From the NCBI GenBank assembly GCA_005885555.1, contig VAWN01000025.1:88075-152074 (forward strand): a stretch of 64,000 nt of DNA, read 5' to 3'. The notes under the pieces are model-generated. The model ran no database searches and was not told where the DNA came from. It worked only from the letters and a program-made list of their open reading frames with translations. A program made the translations under genes and the position numbers. Below, in pieces: positions 17,515-27,700 of this stretch. The stretch comes from Actinomycetota bacterium (GTDB taxonomy: Bacteria > Actinomycetota > Actinomycetes > Mycobacteriales > Micromonosporaceae). Position 1 is the first letter of the stretch. Each line of letters opens with the position of its first letter.

Positions 17515-17549
17515 ACGGGATGCGCACCCCCGGTCCACTGGCATCCCGT
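17515..17549 (+). terminator. Hairpin after the second MmyB-type gene
   Basis: ACGGGATGC (17515-17523) and GCATCCCGT (17541-17549) form a perfect 9-bp stem with a 17-base loop, 13 bases past the stop codon. No T-tract follows. Confidence 0.5.
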
Positions 17550-17614
17550 ACCGCACGGTCGCGGCGTTGGGAAATCGTCGTGGGCCGATCGGGCGACCGT
17601 GGAGAGGCACCACC

Positions 17615-17743
17615 GTGACGGAGTTTCGCGTGCTCGGCGCGGCGGAGATCTGGGCTGCCGGAGTACGGGTCAACGCCGGCCGCGCCGCCGAAGCGCTGGA
17701 ACGCTACGCGGAGGTCCGCCAGCGGCTGGTCGACCACCCGCTA
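17615..17743 (+). pseudogene. Internally deleted SARP gene remnant
   Basis: A GTG start gives TEFRVLGAAEIWAAGVRV, the first strands of a SARP winged-helix domain. It then jumps straight to NAGRAAEALERYAEVRQRLVDHP, a piece of the BTAD domain that normally lies some 170 residues later. The frame then runs into the terminator hairpin. About two thirds of the gene is therefore missing, most simply by internal deletion. It marks the right edge of the cluster and suggests that a second SARP was once present. Confidence 0.65.
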
Positions 17744-17752
17744 GTAAATGTA

Positions 17753-17788
17753 AAACGCCCCGCCAGCATCGAAGCCAACGGGGCGTTT
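17753..17788. terminator. Rho-independent-type terminator at the right edge of the cluster
   Basis: AAACGCCCCG (17753-17762) pairs with CGGGGCGTTT (17779-17788) around a 16-base loop. The A and T ends make it usable in both directions. It separates the SARP remnant from the convergent regulator gene. Confidence 0.8.
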
Positions 17789-17919
17789 CGCTATTGAATT
17801 GTCGGGGGCGCAGCGCTTTGTGACAGATGCAGACCACCACACCGCCGACAAAGTTCGCGCCAAACTCAGCGGCGCCCGGTAGCGGACCGCGGCGAGCGCC
17901 CGGGGCGCCCGAGCGCGGC

Positions 17920-20190
17920 TCAGTGCGGGGACCGGCGGGTGGCCCAGACCGTCACCTGGGTACGGTTCGGCAGGTCGAGCTTGGTCCGGATGTGTGCCAG
18001 GTGACTGGTCACGGTGCGCGGCGACAGGCCCAGCCGCACCGCGATCTGCCGGTCGGTGAGTCCCTGCGCGACGAGTTCGGCGACCTGCTGCTCCCGCGGG
18101 GTCAGCGCCGGGCCGGCACCGTCGCCCGGGGTACCCGGCCAGGAATCGGACACGGCGTACTCGAACGCCTGCTCCGCGGTGAGCGCGGCACCCGCCGCCA
18201 GCGCCGCGACGGCCCGCCGGGCGCCGAGCCGGTCCCGGCCCCGTTCCTCCGCGTCCGCCAGCAGCTCGTGCCACCACCGCTCGGCGACACTCTTGTCGTG
18301 GCTGGCCTTCGCCGCGGCGCCGAGCAGTCGCAGCGCGCGCTCGGGCTGGTCCCGGCGGTCGGCCACCAGCGCGACGCCGGCTAAGAGGTACCGGAAGGCT
18401 TTGTCACCGGGTTTGGTGTCGTTGAGGGCCTCGCCGTACCGCGCGGCCGCCCCGTCGACGTCTGCGCACAGCAGCGCGAGCGTGCCGCCGGTGTGCCGGC
18501 CGGCCGTCACCACGGCCGAGTCGCGCTGGGGGTCCAGCCAGGACAGGGCCTCGTCCAGCGTCGCGCCGGCCTCGTCGTACCGGCCGGTGACCATCAGGTG
18601 CCAGGCGAGATTGTTGAGGCTCAGACCGATCTGCCGGCGATCGCCTATCCGGCGGACGATCTCGACCTTCTCCGCGGACAGCCGGGCCGCTTCGGCCGGG
18701 TCGTCGTCCTGTACGGCGATGGACAGCACGCCCACCGCCCGCGCGGTCAATGCCGGCTCGTCGAGCGTGCGGGCGAGGGTGGCGGCTTCCCGTGCGTACC
18801 GCCGACCGTCGACCGGCTCGCCCAGGGCCACCTTGACCGCGCCGAGTTCGCTCAGTGCCTGGATCCGTTCGGCGCAACCGGGACAGCGGGCGAGCGCACC
18901 TTCGAGGATCTCGTCAGCCTGACGCAGCTCCGAGGCCGAGACCAGATCGTCGGCGAGGTCGAGGGCGAGCCGCGGGTACCGGGGATCGTCGTCGTCCCGG
19001 GCCACCTGGACGGCGTACCGCAGGTTGTGGTGCTCGCGGCGCAGGACGGCCAGCCTGTCGCAGTACCCGGTCCCTTCGAGCGGACTCGGCGGGGTGAGAT
19101 CGGTCAGCCAGGCCAGCAGCCGGGCGTGGGCGGCGGCCAACTCGCCGCAGCCGACAAGCTGCTCCCGCCCGAACACGCGCAGCGACTCCAGCATCCGGAA
19201 CCGACCCGGTACCACCGTGTCCACCGCGAGCAGCGACTTGCTGACCAGACCGGTGAGGACGGCCCACAGCTCGTCCGCCGCAAGCCGCAGATCCGCGCAC
19301 AGCGCCGCCGCGCCGTTGTCGGCGAAGCCGCCCGGCAGGACGGCGAGCCTGCGGAAGGCCGCCTGTTCGACACCGGTCGAGAGGCTGTAGCTCCACTCGA
19401 TCGCCGCCCGCAGGCTGCGGTGCCGCGGCTGGGCGGCCGCGGCCGCGGTGAGCGTGGCCAGCCGCTCATCCAGCCGGTCCAGCAACTGTTGCGGCGGCTG
19501 GAGATTCACCTGACGGGCGGCCAGCTCGATCGCCAGGGGCAGGCCGTCCAGCCGGGCGCAGAGCGCGGCCAGTACCGGCATCGCGCCGTCCCACGCGACC
19601 GCGGGCGCCGCCTCGCCGGCCCGCGCGACGAACAGCCGTACCGCGTCGGAGCGCAGGATCTCCTTCTCCGTCGCGTCCTGCGGTCCGGCGACGTGCAGGG
19701 GGAGGACCGGGAAGAGCACCTCCCCGGGTACCCCCAGCTGCTCGCGGCTGGTGGTCAGGATCCGCAGCCGCGGACACGCGGCGAGCAGCCGCTCCGCCAG
19801 CTTCGCGCAGTCGTGGACGACGTGCTCGCAGTTGTCCAGGACCAGCAGCGCCAGGCCGTCCTCACACGCTTTCCGTACCCTGTCGACGAGATCGTGCCCG
19901 CCCTCGCCCCGCGCCCTGAGCGCGGCCGCGACGGCCGCGGTGGCCGCCGACTCCGCCGGCAGGGGAGCCAGCTCGACCCACCACAGCGCACCGCGGTACG
20001 ACCGCTGCACCAGCGGGATCAGTTCCACCGCGAGCCGGGTCTTACCGACTCCCGCGGGCCCGGTCAGCGTCACCAGCCGGCGCCGCCGGACGAGCGGGCG
20101 CAGGTCGTCGAGCTCGCGGTCGCGGCCGACGAACTCGTCCGCACCGGAGGCTGGCGGGCGGCCCGGGACAGCACTCATCGTCACCACCAT
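17920..20190 (-). CDS. AfsR/LAL-like ATPase regulator with LuxR-type HTH
   Basis: A 756-residue regulator. An N-terminal STAND-type NTPase has Walker A GPAGVGKTRLAVEL near residue 43 and Walker B ALLVLDNCEHVVHDC. A winged-helix region and TPR-like helices follow. A C-terminal LuxR HTH reads LTPREQQVAELVAQGLTDRQIAVRLGLSPRTVTSHL. The ATG at 20190 overlaps the stop of the upstream regulator gene, so the two are coupled. I rejected a longer upstream frame because it lies inside that gene. The signal and target genes are unknown. Confidence 0.88.
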   Translation of the reverse strand: MVVTMSAVPGRPPASGADEFVGRDRELDDLRPLVRRRRLVTLTGPAGVGKTRLAVELIPLVQRSYRGALWWVELAPLPAESAATAAVAAALRARGEGGHDLVDRVRKACEDGLALLVLDNCEHVVHDCAKLAERLLAACPRLRILTTSREQLGVPGEVLFPVLPLHVAGPQDATEKEILRSDAVRLFVARAGEAAPAVAWDGAMPVLAALCARLDGLPLAIELAARQVNLQPPQQLLDRLDERLATLTAAAAAQPRHRSLRAAIEWSYSLSTGVEQAAFRRLAVLPGGFADNGAAALCADLRLAADELWAVLTGLVSKSLLAVDTVVPGRFRMLESLRVFGREQLVGCGELAAAHARLLAWLTDLTPPSPLEGTGYCDRLAVLRREHHNLRYAVQVARDDDDPRYPRLALDLADDLVSASELRQADEILEGALARCPGCAERIQALSELGAVKVALGEPVDGRRYAREAATLARTLDEPALTARAVGVLSIAVQDDDPAEAARLSAEKVEIVRRIGDRRQIGLSLNNLAWHLMVTGRYDEAGATLDEALSWLDPQRDSAVVTAGRHTGGTLALLCADVDGAAARYGEALNDTKPGDKAFRYLLAGVALVADRRDQPERALRLLGAAAKASHDKSVAERWWHELLADAEERGRDRLGARRAVAALAAGAALTAEQAFEYAVSDSWPGTPGDGAGPALTPREQQVAELVAQGLTDRQIAVRLGLSPRTVTSHLAHIRTKLDLPNRTQVTVWATRRSPH

Positions 20191-22589
20191 CAGACGGACA
20201 CGTCGACCTGCCCGACGGCCCAGGCTGCGACCTGGGCGCGCGAGCCTAGTCCCAGCTTGGTGCGGATCGCGTGCAGGTGTCCTTCGACGGAGCGTACGGA
20301 CAGGTTCAGCCGGGCCGCAACGTCCGCGTTGCCCAGCCCCGTCGCGGACAGCCGGGCCACCTGCCACTCGCGGGGGCTCAACGGGTACCGGGTGTCCCCG
20401 CCCGGGCACGGGTCCGGCCAGACGTCCCGCAGGGCGTAGTCGAGCGCCTGCCGGGTGTCCAGCCGTCCACCCGCGGTCCACGCGCGGCCCGCCTGCTCGC
20501 CGGGCAGGGCGGCGCGGGCCGTCTCGTGGGCGCGCGCCACCTGGTCGGGCCACCACGGGTCGGTGCACGGCTGCGCCGGCCCGCGCAGTGCCCGGGCCGC
20601 GCCGAACAGGCGCAGCGCACGTACCCCGGCACCGGCACGGGTCGCCAGCACGCCGTATGCGTCGAGGATCCCCGCGAGGTGGTACGGCTGGCTGCCGGGA
20701 ACGGGCAGCGCCCGCCCGAAGTGCGTGGCCGCGGTGTCCGGGTCGTCCATGGCCAGCGCGATCATCCCGGCCAGGTACCGGGAACGGCCGACCATCCGCT
20801 CGTCCCCGGCCGCGTCGAACACCGGCCCGACCGGCTCGACGATCCGGGCCGCGCCCACCGGATCGCCCTGCCGGAGCACCTGCCACGCCAGGTCGTACCG
20901 CAGGACGGCGGTACCGACCGGATCGGCCGCGGTCTCGTTGGTCGCCACGGCGTGCCGGAGAGCGGCGACCGCGGCGGCCCGGTCGCCGGTGGCCGCATAC
21001 ACCCGCCCGAGCACCCGGTACGCCAGGGCGAGCCGCCCCGGCCGGTCGGCCCGGCGTGCCTGCAGGGCAACGGCTTCCCGGGCGAGTTCACGGGCCCGGG
21101 CCGGGTGGCCGGCGGTGACCGCGAGCCAGGCGGCCTGCCCGAGCGCGGCGCCCCGGTACGGCGCGTCGGCGGCGGTGTTCCCGAGCGCGTGATCGATCAG
21201 CGTCCCGGTGTCCGGTGCCGCGCTGTCCCGCCAGCGCGCCAGCACCAGCGCGCTCGCCAGCAGCAGCTGCCGCTCGTCCGGCCCTGTCACCAGGCGCTCG
21301 ACGACCAGGGCCAGATCGTCCCGGGCCGCCCGCAGCCGGTGTATCTGGGCGTCGGTCGCGCCGGCGCAGTCGAACACCGGCCGGGCGAGGCCGGCGAGGT
21401 ACTCCACATGCCGGTCGTGGGCGGCGTCGGCGTCCGGATGTCCGAGCAACTGCCGGTGGGCGTACCCGCGGATCGATTCCAGCATCCGCAACCGGGCCGG
21501 CTCCGGCTCGCCAGCCGGCCGCAGTACCAGCGACCTGGACTGCAGCGCGGCGAGCAGGTCCGCCGGTCCGCCGTCCAGTCCGGACAGGACGGCCGTCGCG
21601 GCGCCGGCGTCAAAGGCGCCGGCGAACACGGAAAGCCTCCGGAACGCGGCCTGTTCGCTGGGGGAGAGCAGCTCGTAGCTCCACGTGATGGCGGCCCATA
21701 GGCTGCGGTGGCGCGGCGGGGCGGTACGGGCACCGGTGGTCAACACGGCGAACCGGTCGTGCAGCCGGGACACGATGGTCTCCGGCGGCAGTACCCGTAC
21801 CGTGCGGGCGGCCAGCTCCAGCGCCAGCGGCAACCCGTCCAGCCGGCGGCACAGCGTCGCCACCGCGGCGGCGTTGGCTTCGGTGAGGGCGAAGCCGGGC
21901 GCGGATTCCCCGGCCCGTTCGACGAACAGCTCCACCGCTTCGCTGCGCAGGAGGTCCGGTACCGACCCGGCGTCCGGCGGCAGGCCGAGCGGCGGTACCG
22001 GGTACTCCGTCTCGCCGGTGATCCGGAGGGGCTCGCGGCTGGTGGCGAGCACGCTGACGCCGGGGGCGTGCCGCGCCAGGGCCGGTACCGCCTGGGCGCA
22101 GTCGCCGAGCAGGTGCTCGCAGGTGTCGAGGACCAGCAGCGCGGTGCGGCCGGCGAGCGCTGCGGCGAGCGCGTCGACGGTCGGCGCGCGCCGCGGCACG
22201 GCGACGCCCAGTGCGGCCGCGACCGCCGGCACGACCCGGCCGCGCCGGCTGAGCTGGTGCAGTTGCACCAGGTGTACCCCGTCCGGGTACCGGCCGTGGA
22301 TGCGGTTCGCCAGCTCGACGGCCAGCCGGGTCTTGCCCGCACCGGGTGGCCCGACCAGCGTGACCAGCCGGGGCTGGCGCAGCAGCGCCGCCAGTTGGGA
22401 CAGCTCCCGGCGGCGCCCGACGAACCGGTCGATGCGCTGGGGCAGCGGAAGCGCGCCGCTGGTGCGCTGCCGACGCCGGTACGCCCGCTGGCGACAGGCG
22501 TTGGAGCAGTAACGCGGCCGGTTTCCGGACACCTGCCCGGGCGGGAGGGCAGCGCCGCACGCCTCGCAGGATGACCGTTCCTCGGACAT
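20190..22589 (-). CDS. Zinc-finger/ATPase/LuxR-type regulator
   Basis: A 799-residue paralogue of the next gene. It opens with a small Cys4 module (CEACG at residue 8, then RYCSNACRQRAYRRRQR) that looks like a zinc-binding DNA- or protein-contact element. The NTPase domain has GPPGAGKTRLAVEL and LLVLDTCEHLLGDC. TPR-like helices follow, and the LuxR HTH is LSPREWQVARLSATGLGNADVAARLNLSVRSVEGHL. The ATG at 22589 has GGGAG upstream. The two regulators form a translationally coupled pair and may act as a heteromer or sense related ligands. No target is evident nearby. Confidence 0.86.
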   Translation of the reverse strand: MSEERSSCEACGAALPPGQVSGNRPRYCSNACRQRAYRRRQRTSGALPLPQRIDRFVGRRRELSQLAALLRQPRLVTLVGPPGAGKTRLAVELANRIHGRYPDGVHLVQLHQLSRRGRVVPAVAAALGVAVPRRAPTVDALAAALAGRTALLVLDTCEHLLGDCAQAVPALARHAPGVSVLATSREPLRITGETEYPVPPLGLPPDAGSVPDLLRSEAVELFVERAGESAPGFALTEANAAAVATLCRRLDGLPLALELAARTVRVLPPETIVSRLHDRFAVLTTGARTAPPRHRSLWAAITWSYELLSPSEQAAFRRLSVFAGAFDAGAATAVLSGLDGGPADLLAALQSRSLVLRPAGEPEPARLRMLESIRGYAHRQLLGHPDADAAHDRHVEYLAGLARPVFDCAGATDAQIHRLRAARDDLALVVERLVTGPDERQLLLASALVLARWRDSAAPDTGTLIDHALGNTAADAPYRGAALGQAAWLAVTAGHPARARELAREAVALQARRADRPGRLALAYRVLGRVYAATGDRAAAVAALRHAVATNETAADPVGTAVLRYDLAWQVLRQGDPVGAARIVEPVGPVFDAAGDERMVGRSRYLAGMIALAMDDPDTAATHFGRALPVPGSQPYHLAGILDAYGVLATRAGAGVRALRLFGAARALRGPAQPCTDPWWPDQVARAHETARAALPGEQAGRAWTAGGRLDTRQALDYALRDVWPDPCPGGDTRYPLSPREWQVARLSATGLGNADVAARLNLSVRSVEGHLHAIRTKLGLGSRAQVAAWAVGQVDVSV

Positions 22590-22778
22590 GTGATGCTCCC
22601 TGGCTACGACGCGGCGGTGCGCACCTTCACCATGCCGTAACGCTGTGGATTTTGCCGATGTCCGGCTCCGCCCCGGCGGCGATGCTGAGTCGTCCGTTCG
22701 GCTGATACGCGGGTCCGGATTGGCCTGCGGACAACCGGGAGCACAGCTCACGCATCTTTCGCAGGAATTGGGGAACCG

Positions 22779-23146
22779 ATGGCGAGGTCAACCCTTTGCC
22801 GCTGCGGCACCGGGCGGGCAGTCATCCTGGGGGTCGCGCCGGTCCTGGCTACCGCGACCTCGCGGGGCGGCGCCCGGCACACCACCGTGTTCAGCAACGG
22901 GGACCGGGCCGACCCCGTCTCCTTCATGACCGCGGGCGGGCTGCGGCTGGCCTGGCGGACCGAGACCGTGCCGTACCTCAACGGGCACCACTCCAGCGGG
23001 ATCTCATCCGAGGCAGCTACCCGGCCGTGTTCGCCCGCGGCGACACGTACGCGCGGCAGCGGACGTCGCCGACCGTCACCGCCGACCCGACGCCGTCCGG
23101 TGGGCGCGGATCACCGTCTGCACCACCGAGTCTCACAGTCAATGGT
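22779..23146 (+). pseudogene. Possible frameshifted remnant of a small exported protein
   Basis: One frame from 22779 gives a short N-terminus with a hydrophobic stretch (VILGVAPVLATA) and then TVFSNGDRADPVSFMTAGGLRLAWRTETVPYLNG. The plausible continuation, RGSYPAVFARGDTYARQRTSP, lies in another frame from about 22985, so one frameshift would join them. I do not recognise the family. It could equally be non-coding sequence with chance open frames. Apart from this I see nothing in the 560 bases between the flanking genes. Confidence 0.25.
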
Positions 23147-23153
23147 CAACACG

Positions 23154-23378
23154 TTACGTAGCGGGCGCCGTCGCGGTGACTCCCACCTGCGTGGACCGCT
23201 GCACGCGTACCCCTTCGCGGACGTCCTGGGCGGTGATCGTCCAGTCGTCGGTGGTACCGGCGGCGGGGTCGACGATGAGAACGAGTCCGCGCTTTGCCGC
23301 GAGATCTGTCGCCGCACCGAGCTTCATGTCCGTGAACTTCGGCACTTCCACCGTCTGGGTACCCAGTGTCGCGTTCAT
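23154..23378 (-). CDS. Small PASTA-like domain protein
   Basis: A 74-residue protein consisting almost entirely of one PASTA-like unit: VEVPKFTDMKLGAATDLAAKRGLVLIVDPA, then the TTDDWTITAQDVREGVRVQRSTQVGVTAT strand pair. PASTA domains bind peptidoglycan or beta-lactams on the cell surface. Its ATG overlaps the stop of the upstream membrane-protein gene (ATGA), with GAGAGGA before it. It has no signal peptide of its own, which is odd for a PASTA domain. It could be the detached end of a former single membrane-anchored protein. Confidence 0.65.
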   Translation of the reverse strand: MNATLGTQTVEVPKFTDMKLGAATDLAAKRGLVLIVDPAAGTTDDWTITAQDVREGVRVQRSTQVGVTATAPAT

Positions 23379-23704
23379 CAGGTCCTCTCGTGCGGTGTCC
23401 GCATTGCGGGAGGAGAAGTAGAAGGCGACGGCCGCGCCACTGGTTGCGACAAGGTTCCGACGAGGAGAACTGCCAGCATGCTGCGGGTCATCGGGGCGGA
23501 ACGGCGTCCGGTGGACCCGTCCGTCCGCGATCTGTCGAGCATCACGGCCACGAGGGTGCCGGCGATGAGTGTCGCGGCCACCACGAGTAGGAAGACGAGA
23601 ATGCCGGTGGACAGGTGGTTGACGGACGGGACGGAGGACTCGCCCGGGCTGCCGCCGGTCGAGGGAGTCGGAGTTGGTTGCAGCAGGAGCCTGACGGTAT
23701 TCAT
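23378..23704 (-). CDS. Small single-pass membrane protein
   Basis: A 108-residue protein with one strong transmembrane segment (LSTGILVFLLVVAATLIAGTLVAVML, about residues 31-56). A Pro/Ser/Thr-rich N-terminal part precedes it, and a second weak hydrophobic stretch follows. The start has GGAGGG upstream. It is coupled to the PASTA-like gene, so the two products may act together at the envelope. I recognise no family. Confidence 0.5.
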   Translation of the reverse strand: MNTVRLLLQPTPTPSTGGSPGESSVPSVNHLSTGILVFLLVVAATLIAGTLVAVMLDRSRTDGSTGRRSAPMTRSMLAVLLVGTLSQPVARPSPSTSPPAMRTPHERT

Positions 23705-23902
23705 CCCGGCCCTCCGTTCCGTAGGTTTACGTACTCACGCCGGCATCGGGATGGCAAGTGTCCGAAGGCGCAGTGAGCCGCAGCGGAGGTAGCGCGATGC
23801 GCATCGCGTCGACTCCGGACAGCCCGCACGGGTGATCGGTGTGGATCCCGTCGAGGTCCGGCCGGGTCCCGAGGGACCGGGCGATGCTCGTAGGCTGGCC
23901 GC

Positions 23903-24556
23903 GTGGCACAGCCGGAGGGTTCGCACACGGTCAAGGTGGGCGTGGTGCTCGCCCGGCAGCCGGGCGGGCTCGGCGCGTGGCTCGCCGACGGATCGGCGTT
24001 CGAGGGCGCGGGCGCGCACGCGCTGTGGGTCGACCCGGTCGCGGATCCGGACCTCGACCCTGTCGTCCTTACCGCGGCGCTGGCCGCGGTCACCTTCCGG
24101 GCGCTCCTGATCGTGAGCCTGCCGGAGTACGAGGGGTCGCCCGACCGGATGCTGGCGACGCTCGGGCGACTGAGCCGCGGCCGGCTCGCGATCCTCGCCG
24201 GGCCGGACCTTGCGGCCGTCCCGGCCCACGTCCCGGCCGTGCCGGCCCGCGTCCCGGCCGTGCCGGCCCGCGTCCCGGCCGCTGGTCCGGCCGGCGCCGG
24301 TACCGGCATCCCGGTTTTCCACCGGATCCCCGGCGATCCCGCTGCCATCGAGTACCCGGGCGCCCCGGGTGGCCCGCAGCGCTGGGGCTGCGCCGGTTGC
24401 CCGGACGGGCGGGAGGCCTTCCGGGCGACGCTCCTCGACGCCGCCGAGCGCGGTTGGCACGGGCTGCTGCTTCCCGCCGACCCACGGCTGCTCGACATGC
24501 TGCGCAATCCCGACGATCCCGGGTACCGTCACGATCTTCAGCTGGCCCAGGGCTGA
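23903..24556 (+). CDS. Luciferase-like (LLM) truncated protein, function unknown
   Basis: The first 75 residues (VKVGVVLARQPGGLGAWLADGSAFEGAGAHALWVDPV) look like the N-terminus of a luciferase-like flavin-dependent monooxygenase barrel. At 217 residues the protein is well short of the roughly 300 usual for that family. The middle holds a low-complexity Val-Pro-Ala run encoded by a 21-bp tandem repeat. A Cys pair (WGCAGCPDG) lies near residue 155. The GTG start at 23903 has no strong ribosome site. It may be a degenerate paralogue. It precedes the formate dehydrogenase operon in the same direction, without obvious link. Confidence 0.5.
   Translation: MAQPEGSHTVKVGVVLARQPGGLGAWLADGSAFEGAGAHALWVDPVADPDLDPVVLTAALAAVTFRALLIVSLPEYEGSPDRMLATLGRLSRGRLAILAGPDLAAVPAHVPAVPARVPAVPARVPAAGPAGAGTGIPVFHRIPGDPAAIEYPGAPGGPQRWGCAGCPDGREAFRATLLDAAERGWHGLLLPADPRLLDMLRNPDDPGYRHDLQLAQG
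24228..24290 (+). repeat. 21-bp tandem repeat inside the LLM-like gene
   Basis: About three units of a C/G-rich 21-mer (CGCGTCCCGGCCGTGCCGGC type) encode repeated VPARVPA. Slippage of this repeat would change the linker length by multiples of seven residues without breaking the frame. Confidence 0.6.
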
Positions 24557-24595
24557 GCCCGGCGGCCGGCCGCGGCCCGCTGCGGGTCGCGTCGG

Positions 24596-24623
24596 TTGAC
24601 GTTCTTGGATGAAGGTCTACGAT
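24596..24623 (+). promoter_or_regulatory. Sigma-70-like promoter candidate for the formate dehydrogenase operon
   Basis: TTGACG at 24596-24601 and TACGAT at 24618-24623 are separated by 16 bp. The fdhA start lies about 80 bases downstream. It is the only recognisable promoter-like pair in the gap. Confidence 0.4.
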
Positions 24624-24705
24624 TTTCGTTATCCACGATCAGCCGGTGACGACCCGGGCGGCAGGTCAGGTCCTGGTCGCGTCGGCGCGAGGGACGGAGA
24701 CGGCC

Positions 24706-27700
24706 ATGGAGCTCACCCGGCGCCAGTTCCTCCAGCTGGGCGCGACCAGCACCGGAGCCGTCGGCCTGTCGCCGCTCGGCTTCGACCTGGTCCCCGCGCG
24801 GCAGGTCAAGCAGCGCCTGCGCGTCGAGGGGGCGAACGTCTCCCACACGGTCTGCCCGTACTGCGCCGTCGGCTGCGCACTGGTCGCCTACACCAGGAAG
24901 GCCGCGAACGGCAGCGTCGACCTCCTCCAGATCGAGGGCGACCCGGACAGCCCGGTCAACGAGGGACGGCTGTGCCCCAAGGGTGCGAGCGCCTTGCAAC
25001 TGGCCGTCTCCCGTCGTCGGGTACCGAGCCCGATGTACCGGGAGCCGGGCGCGACAGAGTGGAAGCAGGTCTCCTGGGACTTCGCGCTGGACCGGCTGGC
25101 CCGCAACATCAAGGCCTCGCGTGACCGCACGTTCGTCACCACCGACGCGGCGGGCAACGTCGTCAACCGTTGCGAGGGCATCGCCTTCGCCGGCGGCGCC
25201 GCGTTCAGCTCCGAGGAGGGGTACCTCGCCACCAAGGTGATGCGCGGCCTCGGCGTCGTCTACCTGGAGCAACAGGCCCGCGTTTGACACGGTCCAACGG
25301 TGACCAGTTTGGCCGCCACGTTTGGCCGAGGGGCCATGACCAACCACTGGCGTGACATCCGGAACGCCGATCTCATCCTGATCAACGGAGCCAACCCGGC
25401 CGAGGCCCACCCGGTCGGCTTCCAGTGGATGCTGCGCGCGAAGCTGGACCGCGGCGCGAAGATCATCCACGCGGACCCGCGCTTCACCCGCACCTCCGCG
25501 GTCGCCGACACGCACCTGCGGATCCGCACCGGCAGCGACGTCGCATACTTCGGCGGACTGATCAACTACGTCCTGCAGAACGAGCTGTACCACAAGGACT
25601 ACGTGCAGTACGCGACCAATGCGGCGTTCGTGGTGAAGGACAGCTACCAGTTCAAGGACGGGCTGTTCAACGGGTACGACCCGCAGAAGCGGGTCTACGA
25701 CGCCACCTCCTGGGCCTACGAAACCGGCCCCGACGGGTTCGCCAAGACGGATATTCAGAACCCTCGATCGGTGCTCAACCTGATGCGCGAGCACTACCGC
25801 CGGTACACCCCGGATATGGTCGCGCGGATCACCGGTATCCCGCAGGACCAGTTCCTCCAGGTCGCCAAGCTCGTCGGCGAGATGGGCCGGCCGGACAAGG
25901 TGATGACGATCGTCTACGCGGTCGGGCTCACCCACCACACCACCGGCGTCCAGCTCATCCGGTCGGGAGCCGTGCTGCAGTTGCTGCTCGGCAACATCGG
26001 CCGGCCGGGGGGCGGCATGAACGCCGAGCGCGGCCACGCCAACATCCAGGGCAACACCGACCACGCGATCTCCTGGGACATCCTGCCCGGGTACCTGCGG
26101 GTACCGGCGCCCGGTCAGCACAACCTCACCGACTACGTGACCCAGAGCGCGTCCAAGAAGCTGCAACCCACCTCGCTGAACTTCTTCGGCGACAACTATC
26201 GCAAGTTCATGGTGAGCCTGATGAAGGCGTGGTACGGGGAGAAGGCGGTCAGCGCCAACGAGTACGCCTTCGACTACCTGCCCAAACCGGCGAGCAACGC
26301 GTCCTGGTTGTCGATCTTCGACCAGGCGCTGCGCGGCAAGATGGAAGGGCTGATGCTGTCCGGGATGACGGCGACGAGCATCGGGCCCGACTCCAACCAG
26401 GTGCTGCAGGCGCTGTCGAAGCTCAAGTGGCTGTGCGTCATGGACGCGTTCGCCACCACCAGTTCCGAGTTCTGGCGGGCACCGGGCGTCGATCCGAAGT
26501 CGGTGCAGACCGAGGTGCTCATGCTCCCGGCCACCCACTGGATCGAGAAGGACGGGTCGTTCACCAACAGCGGCCGCTGGGCGCAGTGGAAGGAGCAGGT
26601 GCTGCCGCCGCAGGGCGAGGCCCGCCACGACCACTGGATCCTCGCCGAGGTCTTCCAGCGGGTCCGCGACCTGTACCAGCAGCAGGACGGCAAGTTCCCC
26701 GAGCCGGTACTCGCCCTCACGTTCCCGTACGCCGACCCGCGCCGGCCCACGCTGGACGAGATCGCCAAGGAGATCAACGGGTACGACCTGACCACCGGCA
26801 AGCGGCTGGCGACCTTCGCCGGGCTCAAGGACGACGGCAGCACGAGCGCGGGCGACTGGATCTACACCGGGCACTACCCGGAGACCGGCAACCTGACCAA
26901 GCGCCGCGACGGCATCCAGAACCCGGCGAAGAACGACCCGACCGGCATGGGCTTCTACCCGGGCTGGGCGTGGAGCTGGCCGCTCAACCGGCGGGTGCTG
27001 TACAACCGCGCTTCCGCCGATGCGCAGGGCCGGCCGTGGGATCCGCAGCGGCCGGGCATCCGGTGGGACCCGACGGCCGCCAAGTGGGTCGGCGACGTGC
27101 CGGACTACCCGCCGACCGCCGACCCGACCAAGCCGGGCGCCCCGCTGCCGTTCATCATGACCGGCGAGGGTACCGGCCGGCTGTTCAGCAACGGGGTGGC
27201 CGACGGCCCGTTCCCCGAGCACTACGAACCGGTCGAGTCGCCGATCGACAACCCGCTGCATCCGTCGGTGTCCGCGACCCCGGTGGCCTTCCTCTACGAC
27301 AAGGCGGCGGGCCGGGACAACCGGTTCGGTACCTCGGCCGACTACCCGTACGTCGCCACCTCGTACCGGCTGACCGAGCACGAGCACTACATCACCCAGC
27401 AGGTTGAGCACCTCGTGCAACTGCAGCCGGAGCCGTTCGTCGAGATACCCGCCGAACTGGCCAAGGAGAAGGGCATCAAGAACGGCGACAAGGTGCGCGT
27501 GTCGTCCAAGCGCGGCAAGCTCGAGGTACGCGCCGTGGTGACGAAGCGGCTCGGCGCGCTGCAGATCGACGGCAAGAAGGTGTACCAGATCGGCATCCCC
27601 ATCCACTGGGGCTTCGTCGGTATCAACACCGGGCAGCACTGGCTGGCCAACGCGCTGACCCCGTTCGTCGGCGACGCCAGCTCGCGTACCCCTGAGTTCA

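Noticed and set aside
25285..25287. TGA as the true end of a short formate dehydrogenase fragment
   Set aside because: The frame continues with perfect family similarity, the position equals the selenocysteine of FdnG, and a SECIS-type hairpin follows.
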